Source: an uncultured Bacteroides sp. (GTDB lineage: Bacteria > Bacteroidota > Bacteroidia > Bacteroidales > Bacteroidaceae). From it: a stretch of 64,000 bases of DNA. Position 1 is the first letter of the stretch. Each line of letters begins with the position of its first letter. The stretch lies in the NCBI RefSeq assembly GCF_963678425.1, contig NZ_OY782853.1:248001-312000 (forward strand), in the 5' to 3' direction. Below the pieces are notes generated by a model that did not search any database, was not told the origin of the DNA, and was given only the letters and a program-made list of their open reading frames with translations. Shown in pieces: positions 29,535 to 39,400 of the stretch. Both the position numbers and the translations under genes were made by a program.

Positions 29535-30656
29535 TTACAGTACTTTCTTCAATCTTTGAATAAATTCATCTGCTTCGGCTATGGTCAGACAAAGCGGAGG
29601 AAGAAGTCGGATAACGTTTGTACCACTGACTCCTGTAAATACTTTCTGTTCAAAAAGCAGACGACTGCGGAGTTCTTTTATTGGTTCGGCAAACTCAAGT
29701 CCAATCATTAAACCCTCTCCACGAACCTCTTTAATTTGAGGGAACTGTTTCAGTTCTTTCATGAGATGAGCGCCAACCTTAGCTGCATTCTCCATCAGAT
29801 TCTCGTTCTCAATCACATCAAGAACAGCAAGAGCAGCAGCGCAAGACAAGTGATTACCACCAAATGTAGTTCCAAGCATTCCATATACCGGAGTAAAAAT
29901 GGGACTGATTAGAACCCCACCCATAGGGAATCCATTACCAATGCCTTTAGCTACGGTAATGATATCAGGACGGATTCCTGCAAACTGATGAGCAAAGAAT
30001 TTTCCGCTACGACCGTAACCCGACTGAATCTCGTCAAGAATAAGAATTGTACCGGTTTCAGTACACAGTTTACGCAATTCCTGCATAAAACTGTTATCAG
30101 GAACTTTGATACCACCTATTCCCTGAATTCCTTCGATGATAACCGCGCAAACATCTTTTTTCTCAAGTTCAGAACGTACTCCGTCAATGTCGTTAAGAGC
30201 AAGGAAAGTAACATCAATACCCTCATTGATAGGTGCCACAATTTTAGGATTGTCGGTAGTGCGTACTGCAGCTGAAGTACGACCATGGAAACTCTTTGAG
30301 AAAGAGACCACACGCTTTCTTCCATTGTGGAAAGATGCCAGTTTTAAAGCATTCTCATTTGCTTCGGCACCAGAGTTTATCATGAAGAAAGAATAATCTT
30401 CATATTCTGAGATTGCGCCAACACGCTCAGCAATCTGCTGCTGCAATTTGTTAACCACAGAATTAGAGTAGAAGCCCAGTTCAGCAACCTGCTGCTGAAT
30501 CATTTCCACATAATGAGGATGAGAATGCCCAATAGAAATTACAGCATGTCCGCCATAAAGGTCAAGATATTCATTTCCTTTATCATCCCATACCTTACAT
30601 CCTTTTCCTTTTACGATATTGATATCGAACAAAGGATACACATCAAATAGTTTCAT
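29535..30656 (-). CDS. argD: Acetyl/succinylornithine aminotransferase
   Basis: A 373-residue class III PLP aminotransferase. Motifs are YLDLYGGHAVISIGHSHP, NSGAEANENALKLA, the region LILDEIQSGYGRSGKFFA and the PLP lysine in ITVAKGIGNGFPMG. In this arginine operon it converts the N-acylglutamate semialdehyde to N-acylornithine. Because the window carries ArgF' and the arg-operon GNAT, the acyl group is expected to be succinyl. It starts 17 bp after argC. Confidence 0.93.
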   Translation of the reverse strand: MKLFDVYPLFDINIVKGKGCKVWDDKGNEYLDLYGGHAVISIGHSHPHYVEMIQQQVAELGFYSNSVVNKLQQQIAERVGAISEYEDYSFFMINSGAEANENALKLASFHNGRKRVVSFSKSFHGRTSAAVRTTDNPKIVAPINEGIDVTFLALNDIDGVRSELEKKDVCAVIIEGIQGIGGIKVPDNSFMQELRKLCTETGTILILDEIQSGYGRSGKFFAHQFAGIRPDIITVAKGIGNGFPMGGVLISPIFTPVYGMLGTTFGGNHLSCAAALAVLDVIENENLMENAAKVGAHLMKELKQFPQIKEVRGEGLMIGLEFAEPIKELRSRLLFEQKVFTGVSGTNVIRLLPPLCLTIAEADEFIQRLKKVL

Positions 30657-30673
30657 TTCTTTTGTTGGTTGTT

Positions 30674-31642
30674 TTAAAAGGCACTTGGTTTTAACCTCAG
30701 CCCAATAGTCTCTTCCAGTCCGAACATCAGGTTCATATTGTGAACAGCCTGACCGGAAGCTCCTTTTAATAAGTTATCTATACATGAAATGATAAGAAGT
30801 TTATCACCATGTTTCTCGAGATGCAGCAAACACTTGTTAGTATTCACCACCTGTTTTAAGTCAATATTTGCATCAACTACATGCACAAAAGGATGTTCTG
30901 CATAAAATTCAGTGTACATCCTTTTTATTTCTTCCAGCTCCACAGTTGTTTTTAAAACCAGTGTAGCATAAATACCACGAGGAAAATCGCCACGGTAAGG
31001 AATAAAATCAATCTCACTTTCAAAGCTATTCTGCAATTGTTTCAGAGATTGCTTTATCTCAGGCACATGCTGATGCGAAAATGGTTTATAGATAGACATG
31101 TTATTGTTCCGCCAGCTGAAATGAGTAGTTGTTCCCGGCTTCACTCCCGCTCCGGTAGAACCGGTTATGGCATTAACAGAAACATCACCATTCAACATTT
31201 CACCCTTTGCCAAAGGCAGTAATCCCAGCTGGATACATGTAGCAAAACATCCAGGGTTGGCAATATGCTTGCTTTGAGAAATACGACTACGATTAAGTTC
31301 AGGAAGACCATAAATGAAATCGTGTTTATCGGATTCAATACGATAATCCATTGAAAGATCGATAATTTTCAGATCTTCAGGCAATGTGTGGCTTTCCATA
31401 AACTTTTTGGTATCGCCATGAGCCGTACAGAAATAAAGCAGATCAATCTTATCAAGAGGCAATTCATCAGTAAAAACCATGTCAGTTTCACCATAAAGCC
31501 CTTCGTGAATGTCGGTTATCTTATTTCCCGCATTACTGCTGCTGTTAATAAACACTATTTCAACGTCCGGATGGTTTATCAGCAGGCGAATCAATTCGCC
31601 CGCCGTATATCCCGCTCCGCCTATTATTCCTACTTTAATCAT
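30674..31642 (-). CDS. argC: N-acyl-gamma-glutamyl-phosphate reductase
   Basis: 322 residues. The NADP Rossmann motif is VGIIGGAGYTAGELIRLL, and the catalytic Cys is in IANPGCFATCIQLGLLPL (near residue 150). HVPEIKQSL and YRGDFPRGIYATL are further family motifs. It reduces the acylglutamyl phosphate to the semialdehyde. Gaps of 17 and 21 bp to argD and argG place it in one operon. Confidence 0.95.
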   Translation of the reverse strand: MIKVGIIGGAGYTAGELIRLLINHPDVEIVFINSSSNAGNKITDIHEGLYGETDMVFTDELPLDKIDLLYFCTAHGDTKKFMESHTLPEDLKIIDLSMDYRIESDKHDFIYGLPELNRSRISQSKHIANPGCFATCIQLGLLPLAKGEMLNGDVSVNAITGSTGAGVKPGTTTHFSWRNNNMSIYKPFSHQHVPEIKQSLKQLQNSFESEIDFIPYRGDFPRGIYATLVLKTTVELEEIKRMYTEFYAEHPFVHVVDANIDLKQVVNTNKCLLHLEKHGDKLLIISCIDNLLKGASGQAVHNMNLMFGLEETIGLRLKPSAF

Positions 31643-31663
31643 AATTTGCGTACTAATATCTGG

Positions 31664-32863
31664 TTATTTTCCGTTTTTCTTTTGATTTGCATAATAAACT
31701 CTCAATGGATTAGAAAGAATCTTAGTAAATCCTTTTGCATCCTCGGCAGTCCATCCCTTACCAACTTCACCATAGTCACCAAAGTCAGTTTTTACCAGAT
31801 CAAAAGATGATTCAACGCCAACCAAAGTATAGCTATATGGACGAAGAATAACACTAACTGTACCGGTAACATTACGTTGAGTACTTTGAAGCATAGCTTC
31901 GCAATCGCGCATTACCGGTTCCAGGTACTGAGCTTCGTGAAGGAACATTCCGTACCAGTTACCAATCTGATCTTTCCAGTACTGTTGCCATTTGCTCAAT
32001 GTATGCTTTTCAAGCATCTTATGAGCGTTGATGATAAGCATAGGTGCTGCAGCTTCAAAAGCCACACGACCTTTGATACCAATAATAGTATCACCAATGT
32101 GCATATCACGGCCGATAGCATATTTAGAGCCAATTGCTTCAACCTTATTGATTGCTTCCACTTTGTTTTCAAACACTTCACCGTTAACAGCGTGCAACTG
32201 GCCTTCTACGAATTCAAGTTTTAAAGTCTCTGTTCCTTGAGCAGTAACCTGTGAAGGATAAGCTTCTTCAGGAAGAGTTTGTTCAGAGTGGAGAGTCTCT
32301 TTTCCACCTATTGAAGTTCCCCAAAGACCCTTATTGATAGAATATTCAAGTTTCTTAAAGTCGGCTTCAATACCATGTTTTCTAAGATATTCAATCTCAT
32401 ACTCACGAGTAAGAGACATGTCACGAGTTGGAGTTATAATTTTGATCTCCGGAGCAAGGACGTCGAATGTAAGGTCGAAACGAATCTGGTCGTTACCAGC
32501 ACCTGTACTTCCATGAGCAACAGCATCAGCTTTAATTTCCTTTGCATAGTTGATAATAGCAATAGCCTGGAAAATACGTTCAGAGCTTACAGAGATAGGA
32601 TAAGTACCGTTACGTAACACATTGCCAAACACCATGTATTTGATACTCTTTTCATAATACTCCTGAGTCACATCAAGAGTAACATGCTTAACTGCACCCA
32701 GTTTATATGCTTTTTCTTCGATTACTTTCAGTTCTTCAGGGCTGAATCCGCCAGTGTTGGCTACAGCTGTATAAACTTCATATCCTTTTTCTTCTGACAA
32801 ATACTTTGCGCAGAATGAGGTATCCAAACCACCACTAAACGCTAAAACTACTTTCTCTTTCAT
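31664..32863 (-). CDS. argG: Argininosuccinate synthase
   Basis: 399 residues. The ATP-PPi loop is VVLAFSGGLDTSFCAKYL at the N-terminus, and VAHGSTGAGNDQIRFD, ITPTRDM and EYSINKGLWGTSIGG are ArgG signatures. It joins citrulline and aspartate at the expense of ATP. It lies 23 bp after the GNAT gene. argB, argH and the deacylase are not in this window. Confidence 0.96.
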   Translation of the reverse strand: MKEKVVLAFSGGLDTSFCAKYLSEEKGYEVYTAVANTGGFSPEELKVIEEKAYKLGAVKHVTLDVTQEYYEKSIKYMVFGNVLRNGTYPISVSSERIFQAIAIINYAKEIKADAVAHGSTGAGNDQIRFDLTFDVLAPEIKIITPTRDMSLTREYEIEYLRKHGIEADFKKLEYSINKGLWGTSIGGKETLHSEQTLPEEAYPSQVTAQGTETLKLEFVEGQLHAVNGEVFENKVEAINKVEAIGSKYAIGRDMHIGDTIIGIKGRVAFEAAAPMLIINAHKMLEKHTLSKWQQYWKDQIGNWYGMFLHEAQYLEPVMRDCEAMLQSTQRNVTGTVSVILRPYSYTLVGVESSFDLVKTDFGDYGEVGKGWTAEDAKGFTKILSNPLRVYYANQKKNGK

Positions 32864-32886
32864 ATCTATCTTATTTTTTTATAACC

Positions 32887-33477
32887 TTATTTGTTTTCTG
32901 AACTTTCTTTGTCCTCTTTCTTATTAAAAGGATCTTCCGGATGCTTGCTAGGATCATATAGCATTCCTGTACAAAGACATTTTGTACCGCCGGTTCTCTG
33001 AAGAATATCGTAGTTAACGCAACTTTGACATCCTTTCCAGAAAGCCTCATCTGTAGTAAGTTCAGAGAATGTAACAGGTACATATCCTAATTCTGAATTA
33101 ATCTTCATCACTGCAAGTCCGGTAGTTAAACCAAAAATCTTTGCTTCTGGAAAACGTTCACGTGAAAGTTCAAAGGCACGGCGTTTAATCTTCTTTGCCA
33201 AACCGTGACCACGGAATTTATCAACAACAATAAGTCCTGAATTGGCAACAAATTTCTTATTACTCCAGGTCTCTATATAGCAAAATCCAGCAAAATCACC
33301 TTCACAAAGCGCAATAATTGCTTTGCCCTCAACCATTTTTTGTTTTATGTATTCAGGAGAACGCTTTGCAATACCCGTTCCACGAATCTTTGCCGCGACC
33401 TCTATTGTAGTTAAAATAATGTCAACGTATGGAATATGACTCTCGTTGGCAACAAGAATTTCAATATTACTTTCCAT
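32887..33477 (-). CDS. GNAT acyltransferase, probable N-succinylglutamate synthase
   Basis: 196 residues with a GNAT fold; the acyl-CoA loop is VVDKFRGHGLAKKIKRRAF (about residues 87-105). The C-terminal extension is Cys-rich (FWKGCQSCVNYD, KCLCTGM) and ends in a charged tail. It sits between argR and argG. No classical ArgA or ArgJ is seen here, and work on B. thetaiotaomicron assigned the equivalent arg-operon GNAT as N-succinylglutamate synthase (from memory). That function is the best inference. Confidence 0.78.
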   Translation of the reverse strand: MESNIEILVANESHIPYVDIILTTIEVAAKIRGTGIAKRSPEYIKQKMVEGKAIIALCEGDFAGFCYIETWSNKKFVANSGLIVVDKFRGHGLAKKIKRRAFELSRERFPEAKIFGLTTGLAVMKINSELGYVPVTFSELTTDEAFWKGCQSCVNYDILQRTGGTKCLCTGMLYDPSKHPEDPFNKKEDKESSENK

Positions 33478-33521
33478 TTCTTATCTTCTTTTCTTTTTAA
33501 ATATTGGATGTTATATGTGAA

Positions 33522-33998
33522 TTAAATATTCGGAATAATGTGAGACAATGATTGCTTAATTTCATTTCTGGAATAACCATCTCTGAAAACCAACAAAATA
33601 GTGTCATCTCCTGCAATAGTACCAATGATATCCTTATATTCGCGGTTGTCAATATCATAGGCAAGACTGCTGGCATATCCGGGACGGGTCTTAATAACAG
33701 CCATATTTCCTGAAAAGTCAATCGATTTAAAGCCGTTTTGCAACAACATCTCGCCAACACTAGGTATATCAACAGTTCTTTTATACATGGTGTCGTTTGG
33801 CAAGACATATACATAGTTACCATTTGTTGTTGCAGCTTTAGCAACCTTCATCTGCTTCAAGTCTCTGGACAATGTGGCTTGCGTAAGCTCATAGCCTTCC
33901 TTAGCCAACTCTCTAAGCAGCTCTTCCTGACTACCAATCTCCTTGCTGGAGATGATCATCTTAATTGAATCTAATCGTTTACTTTTGTTCGTCATCAT
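33522..33998 (-). CDS. argR: Arginine repressor
   Basis: 158 residues. The N-terminal winged helix shows SIKMIISSKEIGSQEELLREL and QATLSRDLKQMKVAK; the C-terminal oligomerisation/arginine domain shows IKTRPGYASSLAYDID and TIAGDDTILLVFRDG. It leads the arg operon and should autoregulate through the dyads in its own promoter. Two ATGs are adjacent at the start. Confidence 0.95.
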   Translation of the reverse strand: MMTNKSKRLDSIKMIISSKEIGSQEELLRELAKEGYELTQATLSRDLKQMKVAKAATTNGNYVYVLPNDTMYKRTVDIPSVGEMLLQNGFKSIDFSGNMAVIKTRPGYASSLAYDIDNREYKDIIGTIAGDDTILLVFRDGYSRNEIKQSLSHIIPNI

Positions 33999-34021
33999 GT
34001 ATAATTATTCTAAATTGTTCG

Positions 34022-34050
34022 CAAAAGTATGCATAATTTTGGATAAACAA
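34022..34050 (-). promoter_or_regulatory. Promoter of the argR operon
   Basis: In the leftward sense, TTG (34050-34048), an 18-bp spacer and TACTTTTG (34029-34022, matching TAnnTTTG), about 24 bp before the argR ATG. Both elements overlap ATGCAT dyads, as expected for a repressed promoter. Confidence 0.75.
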
Positions 34051-34108
34051 TGCATAAAAGAAGAACTTTTTGAGTTTTATGCATAAAAAAGCTCATTTTA
34101 TGCATTTT
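34023..34108. promoter_or_regulatory. Four ATGCAT-centred dyads, probable ArgR operators
   Basis: ATGCAT cores lie at 34029-34034, 34050-34055, 34079-34084 and 34100-34105, each within T/A-rich flanks; the third is the 14-bp palindrome TTTTATGCATAAAA. Spacings are 21, 29 and 21 bp. Known ArgR operators are pairs of 18-bp boxes with 3 bp between them, 21 bp centre to centre. The first pair covers the -7 and -33 elements. Confidence 0.75.
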
Positions 34109-34234
34109 CAATCTATAAATATAGAATATTACCCTATAAAACTCATTATTCAACTTCTAGCGTCTGTGAATATTCACAGAACGAATTAAAAAACATAAAG
34201 AAAGATCAGGCAAAACCAGAGGAAACGTTTTTCG

Positions 34235-34296
34235 TTTGATGTACATCTAAGTATGTATTTGATATACATCAAAACCACTCTTTGATGTATATCAAA
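34235..34296. promoter_or_regulatory. Three TTTGATnnnnATCAAA-type dyads, 23-bp period
   Basis: TTTGATGTACATCTAA (34235-34250), TTTGATATACATCAAA (34258-34273) and TTTGATGTATATCAAA (34281-34296) are centred exactly 23 bp apart. The last two are reverse complements, so they could also form a 16-bp hairpin with a 7-nt loop. The core TTGATnnnnATCAA is the classical FNR-type box. The regulator and target gene are not known. Confidence 0.6.
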
Positions 34297-34360
34297 AAGG
34301 AAAAAGAAAAGCAGAACTTCCAAGTATCTGCATGTAGTTTTTTTATAGCAAAAAGTCTGT

Positions 34361-34549
34361 TCAATGTTTCCTCTCATTCAGCAACCAGAAAGCCAATAAC
34401 CCAAAGAAGATTGCAACTCCGGCACTCAACCAGACGGGTACCGTAAATCCATTGACAACAATGGTTACAGCGAATGTAAAACGAATAAGCTGAATAAAGG
34501 CCAATATTAAAAGAAAAATGCCTATAACAAGAGATGCCGGTTTTTTCAT
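34361..34549 (-). CDS. Small two-helix membrane protein
   Basis: 62 residues from ATG at 34549, chosen because GGGAGG lies 7 bp before it; an upstream TTG at 34564 would place that ribosome-binding site inside the gene. Two hydrophobic segments (about 6-26 LVIGIFLLILAFIQLIRFTF and 37-55 VWLSAGVAIFFGLLAFWLL) with a short loop suggest an inner-membrane protein. No family is recognised. It lies 124 bp upstream of the hydA stop side and is the last leftward gene before the arg control region. Confidence 0.6.
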   Translation of the reverse strand: MKKPASLVIGIFLLILAFIQLIRFTFAVTIVVNGFTVPVWLSAGVAIFFGLLAFWLLNERKH

Positions 34550-34673
34550 AAGTAATCCTCCCAATTAATAAGAGTCAATTTAATCACATTCAATCCTTAA
34601 AACAAAGTTCTAACTAAATAACAATCAAACTGTTTATAAGTTCTGAGCAGAACAGTGAAGCAACTTTGAGAGC

Positions 34674-36449
34674 TTACTTTTTATTTCGTGGAGTATAAAC
34701 AGTGTGAAGTAATTCGTGAGATTTATGTCCAAGCGGAGCACCAAGAAAATCACGGTATAACGTTTTAATATCTTCATTTTCATGCGATTTACGTAATGCT
34801 TTCCCTTCATCTTCTCTGTAGATTGCTTCAAGTCTCCGCATCCTGATTGCATCATTGACTGGTCGTGGTTGCCCGCCACCACTGATACAGCCTCCGGGAC
34901 AACCCATTACTTCAATAAAATGGTAGGAACTTGTTCCCTTTTTTATATCTTCCATCAACTCAGCAGCTCCTATTAATCCGCTCGTAACCGCCACTTTCAG
35001 GGTAACTCCCTCGAGAAATCTGAATTCGGGCAAAGTTTTTTCAATCTTCAACTCCGCAGTTTTAATCCGCTTAAGACCAATAAGAGGTTTTAAGTGGAGC
35101 TTCTCCGTGGGAAGTTCACGTCCTGTAACCAGTTCATACACCGTACGAAGTGCTGCTTCCATCACACCACCCGTTGTTCCAAAAATATCAGCAGCACCAG
35201 AAGAGAGTCCCAAAGGACTGTCAAACTTTCCATCCGGCAAATTCCGAAAGTCAATTCCAGCATCTTTGATCATCCTTCCCAGTTCACGAGTAGTTATTAC
35301 AGCATCCACGTTGGCCAATCCGTTATTATACATTTCAGGACGGATAATCTCGAATTTCTTGGCTGTGCAAGGCATTACCGAAACCATAAAAATAGATTTC
35401 GGATCAATGCCAACCTTCCCGGCAAAGTAAGATTTGGTCAATGCACCCAACATCATGTGAGGGGATTTGCAACTCGACAAATGGGCCAACTGATCAGGAT
35501 ATTGGTGTTCAACGTATTTTATCCAACCGGGACTACAACTTGTGATCATTGGAAGGACAGCAGTTTTCTCCCTCGAAGTAAATATGTTCTTTAACCTTTC
35601 AAGAAATTCAGAACCTTCCTCCATGATGGTGAGATCCGCTCCAAAATTGGTATCAAAAACATACTTGAAACCAATTTCATGCAAAGCTGAAGCCATTTTA
35701 CCAGTCACCAATGTACCCGGTTCATAACCAAACAATTCTCCAAGTGTTGCGCGTACAGCCGGAGCTGTCTGAACAATCACAGTTTTTGATTTATCGTACA
35801 ATGCTTCCCAGACCTGTTCTGTAGAGTCTTTCTCTTTCAAAGCCCCAACCGGACATACCAAAACACACTGACCGCAATTGGTACAGATTGATTCTCCTAA
35901 AAGTTCATCTTCCGATGGTCCGATGAATGTGGAAAAACCACGATGGTGGGGATTCATCAGACTAACTCCCTGAATCTGATTACATACCGTTACACACCGG
36001 CGACAAAGAATACATTTCGAACTATCACGAACAATCGATGGACTTGAATTATCAATAAAGTCTTTCGATTTTGCACCTTCATACTTATATTCATCAATTT
36101 GAATCAGATTGCCGAGTGCCTGTAACTCACAATTCTGGTTTCGCAGGCAAGTAAGGCAATTTCTGGGATGGTCGGAAAGCATCAGTTCATAAATTACTTT
36201 CCGCACATTGCGAACCCGCTCTGAATTGGTATAGATAACCATGCCCTCTTTCGCTTCAGTTATGCAGGATGCCATCAGATTTTTTGCACCATCAACCTCA
36301 ACCACACAAATTCGGCAAGAACCAATCTTGTGCACGTTCTCCAGATAACATAAGTGAGGGATTATAATATTATTCTGCTTTGCAGCTTCAAAAATGGTAG
36401 TTCCCTCTTTTACCTGAATTGCTTTATTATTTATGACCAGATTTACCAT
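34674..36449 (-). CDS. hydA: [FeFe] hydrogenase catalytic subunit, NADH-dependent type (HndD/HydA)
   Basis: 591 residues. A plant-type [2Fe-2S] domain uses C34, C45, C48 and C62; a His-ligated [4Fe-4S] site H94, C98, C101 and C107; two ferredoxin clusters C146-C156 and C189-C199. The H-cluster cysteines are C305 (TSCSPGW), C361 (MPCTAKKFE), C517 and C521 (MGCPGGCISGGG). The residue after C305 is Ser, where monomeric hydrogenases often have a proton-relay Cys; Ser is common in HndD-type subunits. It reversibly makes or oxidises H2 in the cytoplasm and is the last gene of the hydG-F-E-hndA-hndC-hydA operon, 6 bp after hndC. Confidence 0.95.
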   Translation of the reverse strand: MVNLVINNKAIQVKEGTTIFEAAKQNNIIIPHLCYLENVHKIGSCRICVVEVDGAKNLMASCITEAKEGMVIYTNSERVRNVRKVIYELMLSDHPRNCLTCLRNQNCELQALGNLIQIDEYKYEGAKSKDFIDNSSPSIVRDSSKCILCRRCVTVCNQIQGVSLMNPHHRGFSTFIGPSEDELLGESICTNCGQCVLVCPVGALKEKDSTEQVWEALYDKSKTVIVQTAPAVRATLGELFGYEPGTLVTGKMASALHEIGFKYVFDTNFGADLTIMEEGSEFLERLKNIFTSREKTAVLPMITSCSPGWIKYVEHQYPDQLAHLSSCKSPHMMLGALTKSYFAGKVGIDPKSIFMVSVMPCTAKKFEIIRPEMYNNGLANVDAVITTRELGRMIKDAGIDFRNLPDGKFDSPLGLSSGAADIFGTTGGVMEAALRTVYELVTGRELPTEKLHLKPLIGLKRIKTAELKIEKTLPEFRFLEGVTLKVAVTSGLIGAAELMEDIKKGTSSYHFIEVMGCPGGCISGGGQPRPVNDAIRMRRLEAIYREDEGKALRKSHENEDIKTLYRDFLGAPLGHKSHELLHTVYTPRNKK

Positions 36450-36455
36450 AATGAT

Positions 36456-39400
36456 TTACTTTTCAGGTGTTAAACGTCTTGAACAGCGTAAGCATCTCAT
36501 TGATTCGGCAGTTGCATTCAGTTTATGGTAGCCCAGTCGCACTTCATCGAAACATCCTTCCCGCTCTTTCGGATCAAGAGATGGCATCTGAAAGCGCTCA
36601 TGTTCAACCGTGATACCTTCATCAACCCCTCTTGTCGGAATTTTGATAGGCTCACCAATATTTAATGTTCCTGTTCCACCTAAATATTTATCGATGGATC
36701 GTGCTGCATTCTTACCATCAGCAATGGCAGTAATCACCACATCAGAACCACGGGCAATATCTCCTCCGGCAAAAATTCCGGGTTGCGTGGTCATCTGCGT
36801 TTCCTGATCAACGATAAATGCTCCCCAATCGGTAATTCCTACTTCTCCTTTTGGAATAAAAGGCAAGTCGGAATACTGGCTCACTGCCGGAATGGCCATA
36901 TCTATATCCATCATAAACTTAGAGTTGAGCACCTCTATCGGTATTCGCCGTCCGTCTTTTCCAAACTTTACGGGCATCATTTTTACACATTCGATTCCTG
37001 TAACTTTGCCCTCTCCGAGAAAACGAACCGGAGCGACCAGCTCATGCACGATTACTCCTTCTTCTATCGCGTCTGCAATTTCTCTTTTATCGGCAGGCAT
37101 CTCTTCCATTTTCCTTCTATAAAGAATATGCACCTCTTTTGCACCAAGACGAAGGGCTGATCTTGCAGCGTCAATGGCTGTATTTCCACCACCAATCACG
37201 GCAACGATACCTTTAACCTTGACCTTTTTATTCAGAGTAATGTCTGTCAGGAAATCAAGTCCGTGGTATACCCCACTTTTATCCTCTCCTTCAATGCCTA
37301 TATTTCGGGAAAGCTGCGTGCCGGTTGCAATATATACCGCATCATATTTTGATTTCAGCTCATTGAACATGATGTCTTTTCCAACCTTCGTGTTATAAAT
37401 GACATTTATTCCCGACTGAATAATTGAATCAATTTCCTTTCTTAATTCTTCTTTTGGCAACCTATACTCCGGAATTCCATAAGCCAGTATTCCTCCTGCA
37501 ACACTTTTCTCCTCATAGATATCAACCGTATAACCAAGTCTTGCCAGGAAATATCCACAGGTAAGACCGGATGGGCCGGCACCAATGATACCCACCGATT
37601 TTCCGTTTTTTGGAAAATTAAGGTTCACCAACGGTTCACCCGAATTAAGCACATAATCGGCTGCATAACGTTTTAAATCAGCTATGGCTATTGGTTCGTC
37701 AATCTGAGCACGGCGGCATTTGCTCTCGCAGGGATGAGTACAAACCCTACCGCAAACAGATGGAAACGGGTTTTCCTGACGAATCAGGTTATAGGCATCA
37801 CGCACCCTGCCTGCAGCAATCAAGGCAAGATAACCAGGTACATTAACTTTTGCAGGGCAAGCATTCTGGCAAGGAGCAAGGAATAGATTGCCGCAAACAC
37901 CCGCACGGCAATACTGATGGCTGATATGCTCGTCATATTCTTGCCTGAAATACTTAATGGTACTAAGTACCGGATTAGGAGCCGTCTGACCTAAACCACA
38001 AATTGCAGAATCCTTAATTGCATTCCCCAATTCAATGAGCAGTTCCACATCGCCTTCTTTTCCTTCTCCACAGGTAATCCGTTCCAGAATTTCCAGCATC
38101 CGTTTTGTACCGATACGACATGGAACACATTTCCCGCACGATTCATCCTGGACAAAGTCCATAAAGAACCGCGCCATATCAACCATGCACGTATCCTCAT
38201 CGGTACAGATCAAACCACCTGACCCCATAATGGCACCAAGCCGGGTCAGAGATTCGTAATCAATCGGAGTATTTAGATGTTCGGCCGTTAGGCAACCACC
38301 CGACGGACCTCCGGTCTGGGCCATTTTGAATAATTTTCCTCTTGGAATTCCTCCACCCACATCAAAAAGTATCTCACCAAGGGTTGTGCCCATAGGAACT
38401 TCGACCAATCCCTTGTGAACAATAGCTCCGGCAAGCGCAAATACCTTTGTTCCTTTACTTTTCTCAGTTCCAATGGATGAAAACCATCCTGCCCCTTTTA
38501 ATATGATTTGGGCTATATTACCCAGTGTTTCTACATTATTGATTACCGTAGGCTTCCCAAACAAACCGCTTTGTACAGGGAATGGTGGCTTTTGCCGGGG
38601 TTCTCCCCTCCTTCCTTCCACTGATTCCATCAATGCAGTTTCTTCTCCACAAACAAAGGCTCCGGCTCCAATTCTTATCTCAATATCAAAACTAAAACTA
38701 CTTCCAAGAATATTAACCCCAAGGAGCCCAAGTTCACGGGCTGACTTAATAGCTATTGTAAGTCTTTTAATCGCAATCGGATATTCAGCCCGGATATAAA
38801 CTACTCCTTTGGAAGCGTCAATGGCATATCCGGCAATCAACATACCTTCGATTACCGAATGGGCATCTCCTTCAATCAAGCTGCGATCCATGAATGCCCC
38901 CGGATCTCCTTCATCGGCATTACAGATAAGATATTTCTGATCACTTTTTTCTTTGTTGGCCATTTCCCATTTTACGCCAGTCGGGAATCCAGCGCCGCCA
39001 CGGCCACGCAACCCAGATTTTTTGATTTCGTCAATTATTTCAGTTGAAGTCATCGTAAGGGCTTTGGCCAATGCAAAATATCCATCATGAGCGATATACT
39101 CATCCACAGAAGCATAGTCAATGATTCCGCATTTTTGAAGTACAATCTTTTTCTGATGTTTAAAAAACGGGATATTATTTAAGTTAGGTATAATCTCGCC
39201 TGTTTCGCGATTTTTATAACAATATTTCTCAGCTATTCTCCCTTCTTTGATATGCTCGTTTACAATCTGTGAAGCGCATGCCGGATTAAGGTTGCAATAT
39301 AATGTATTGCCCGGATTTATGATCAAGGTTGGTCCCAGTGTACAAGCGCCCATACACCCTGTCAGGTTTATCCTTACTTTCGGCTGAAGATGTTCATGTT

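Noticed and set aside
34186..34377. 63-codon leftward ORF over the FNR-type dyads
   Set aside because: It overlaps the small membrane-protein gene, has no recognisable domain, and its codons are dictated by the repeat array.
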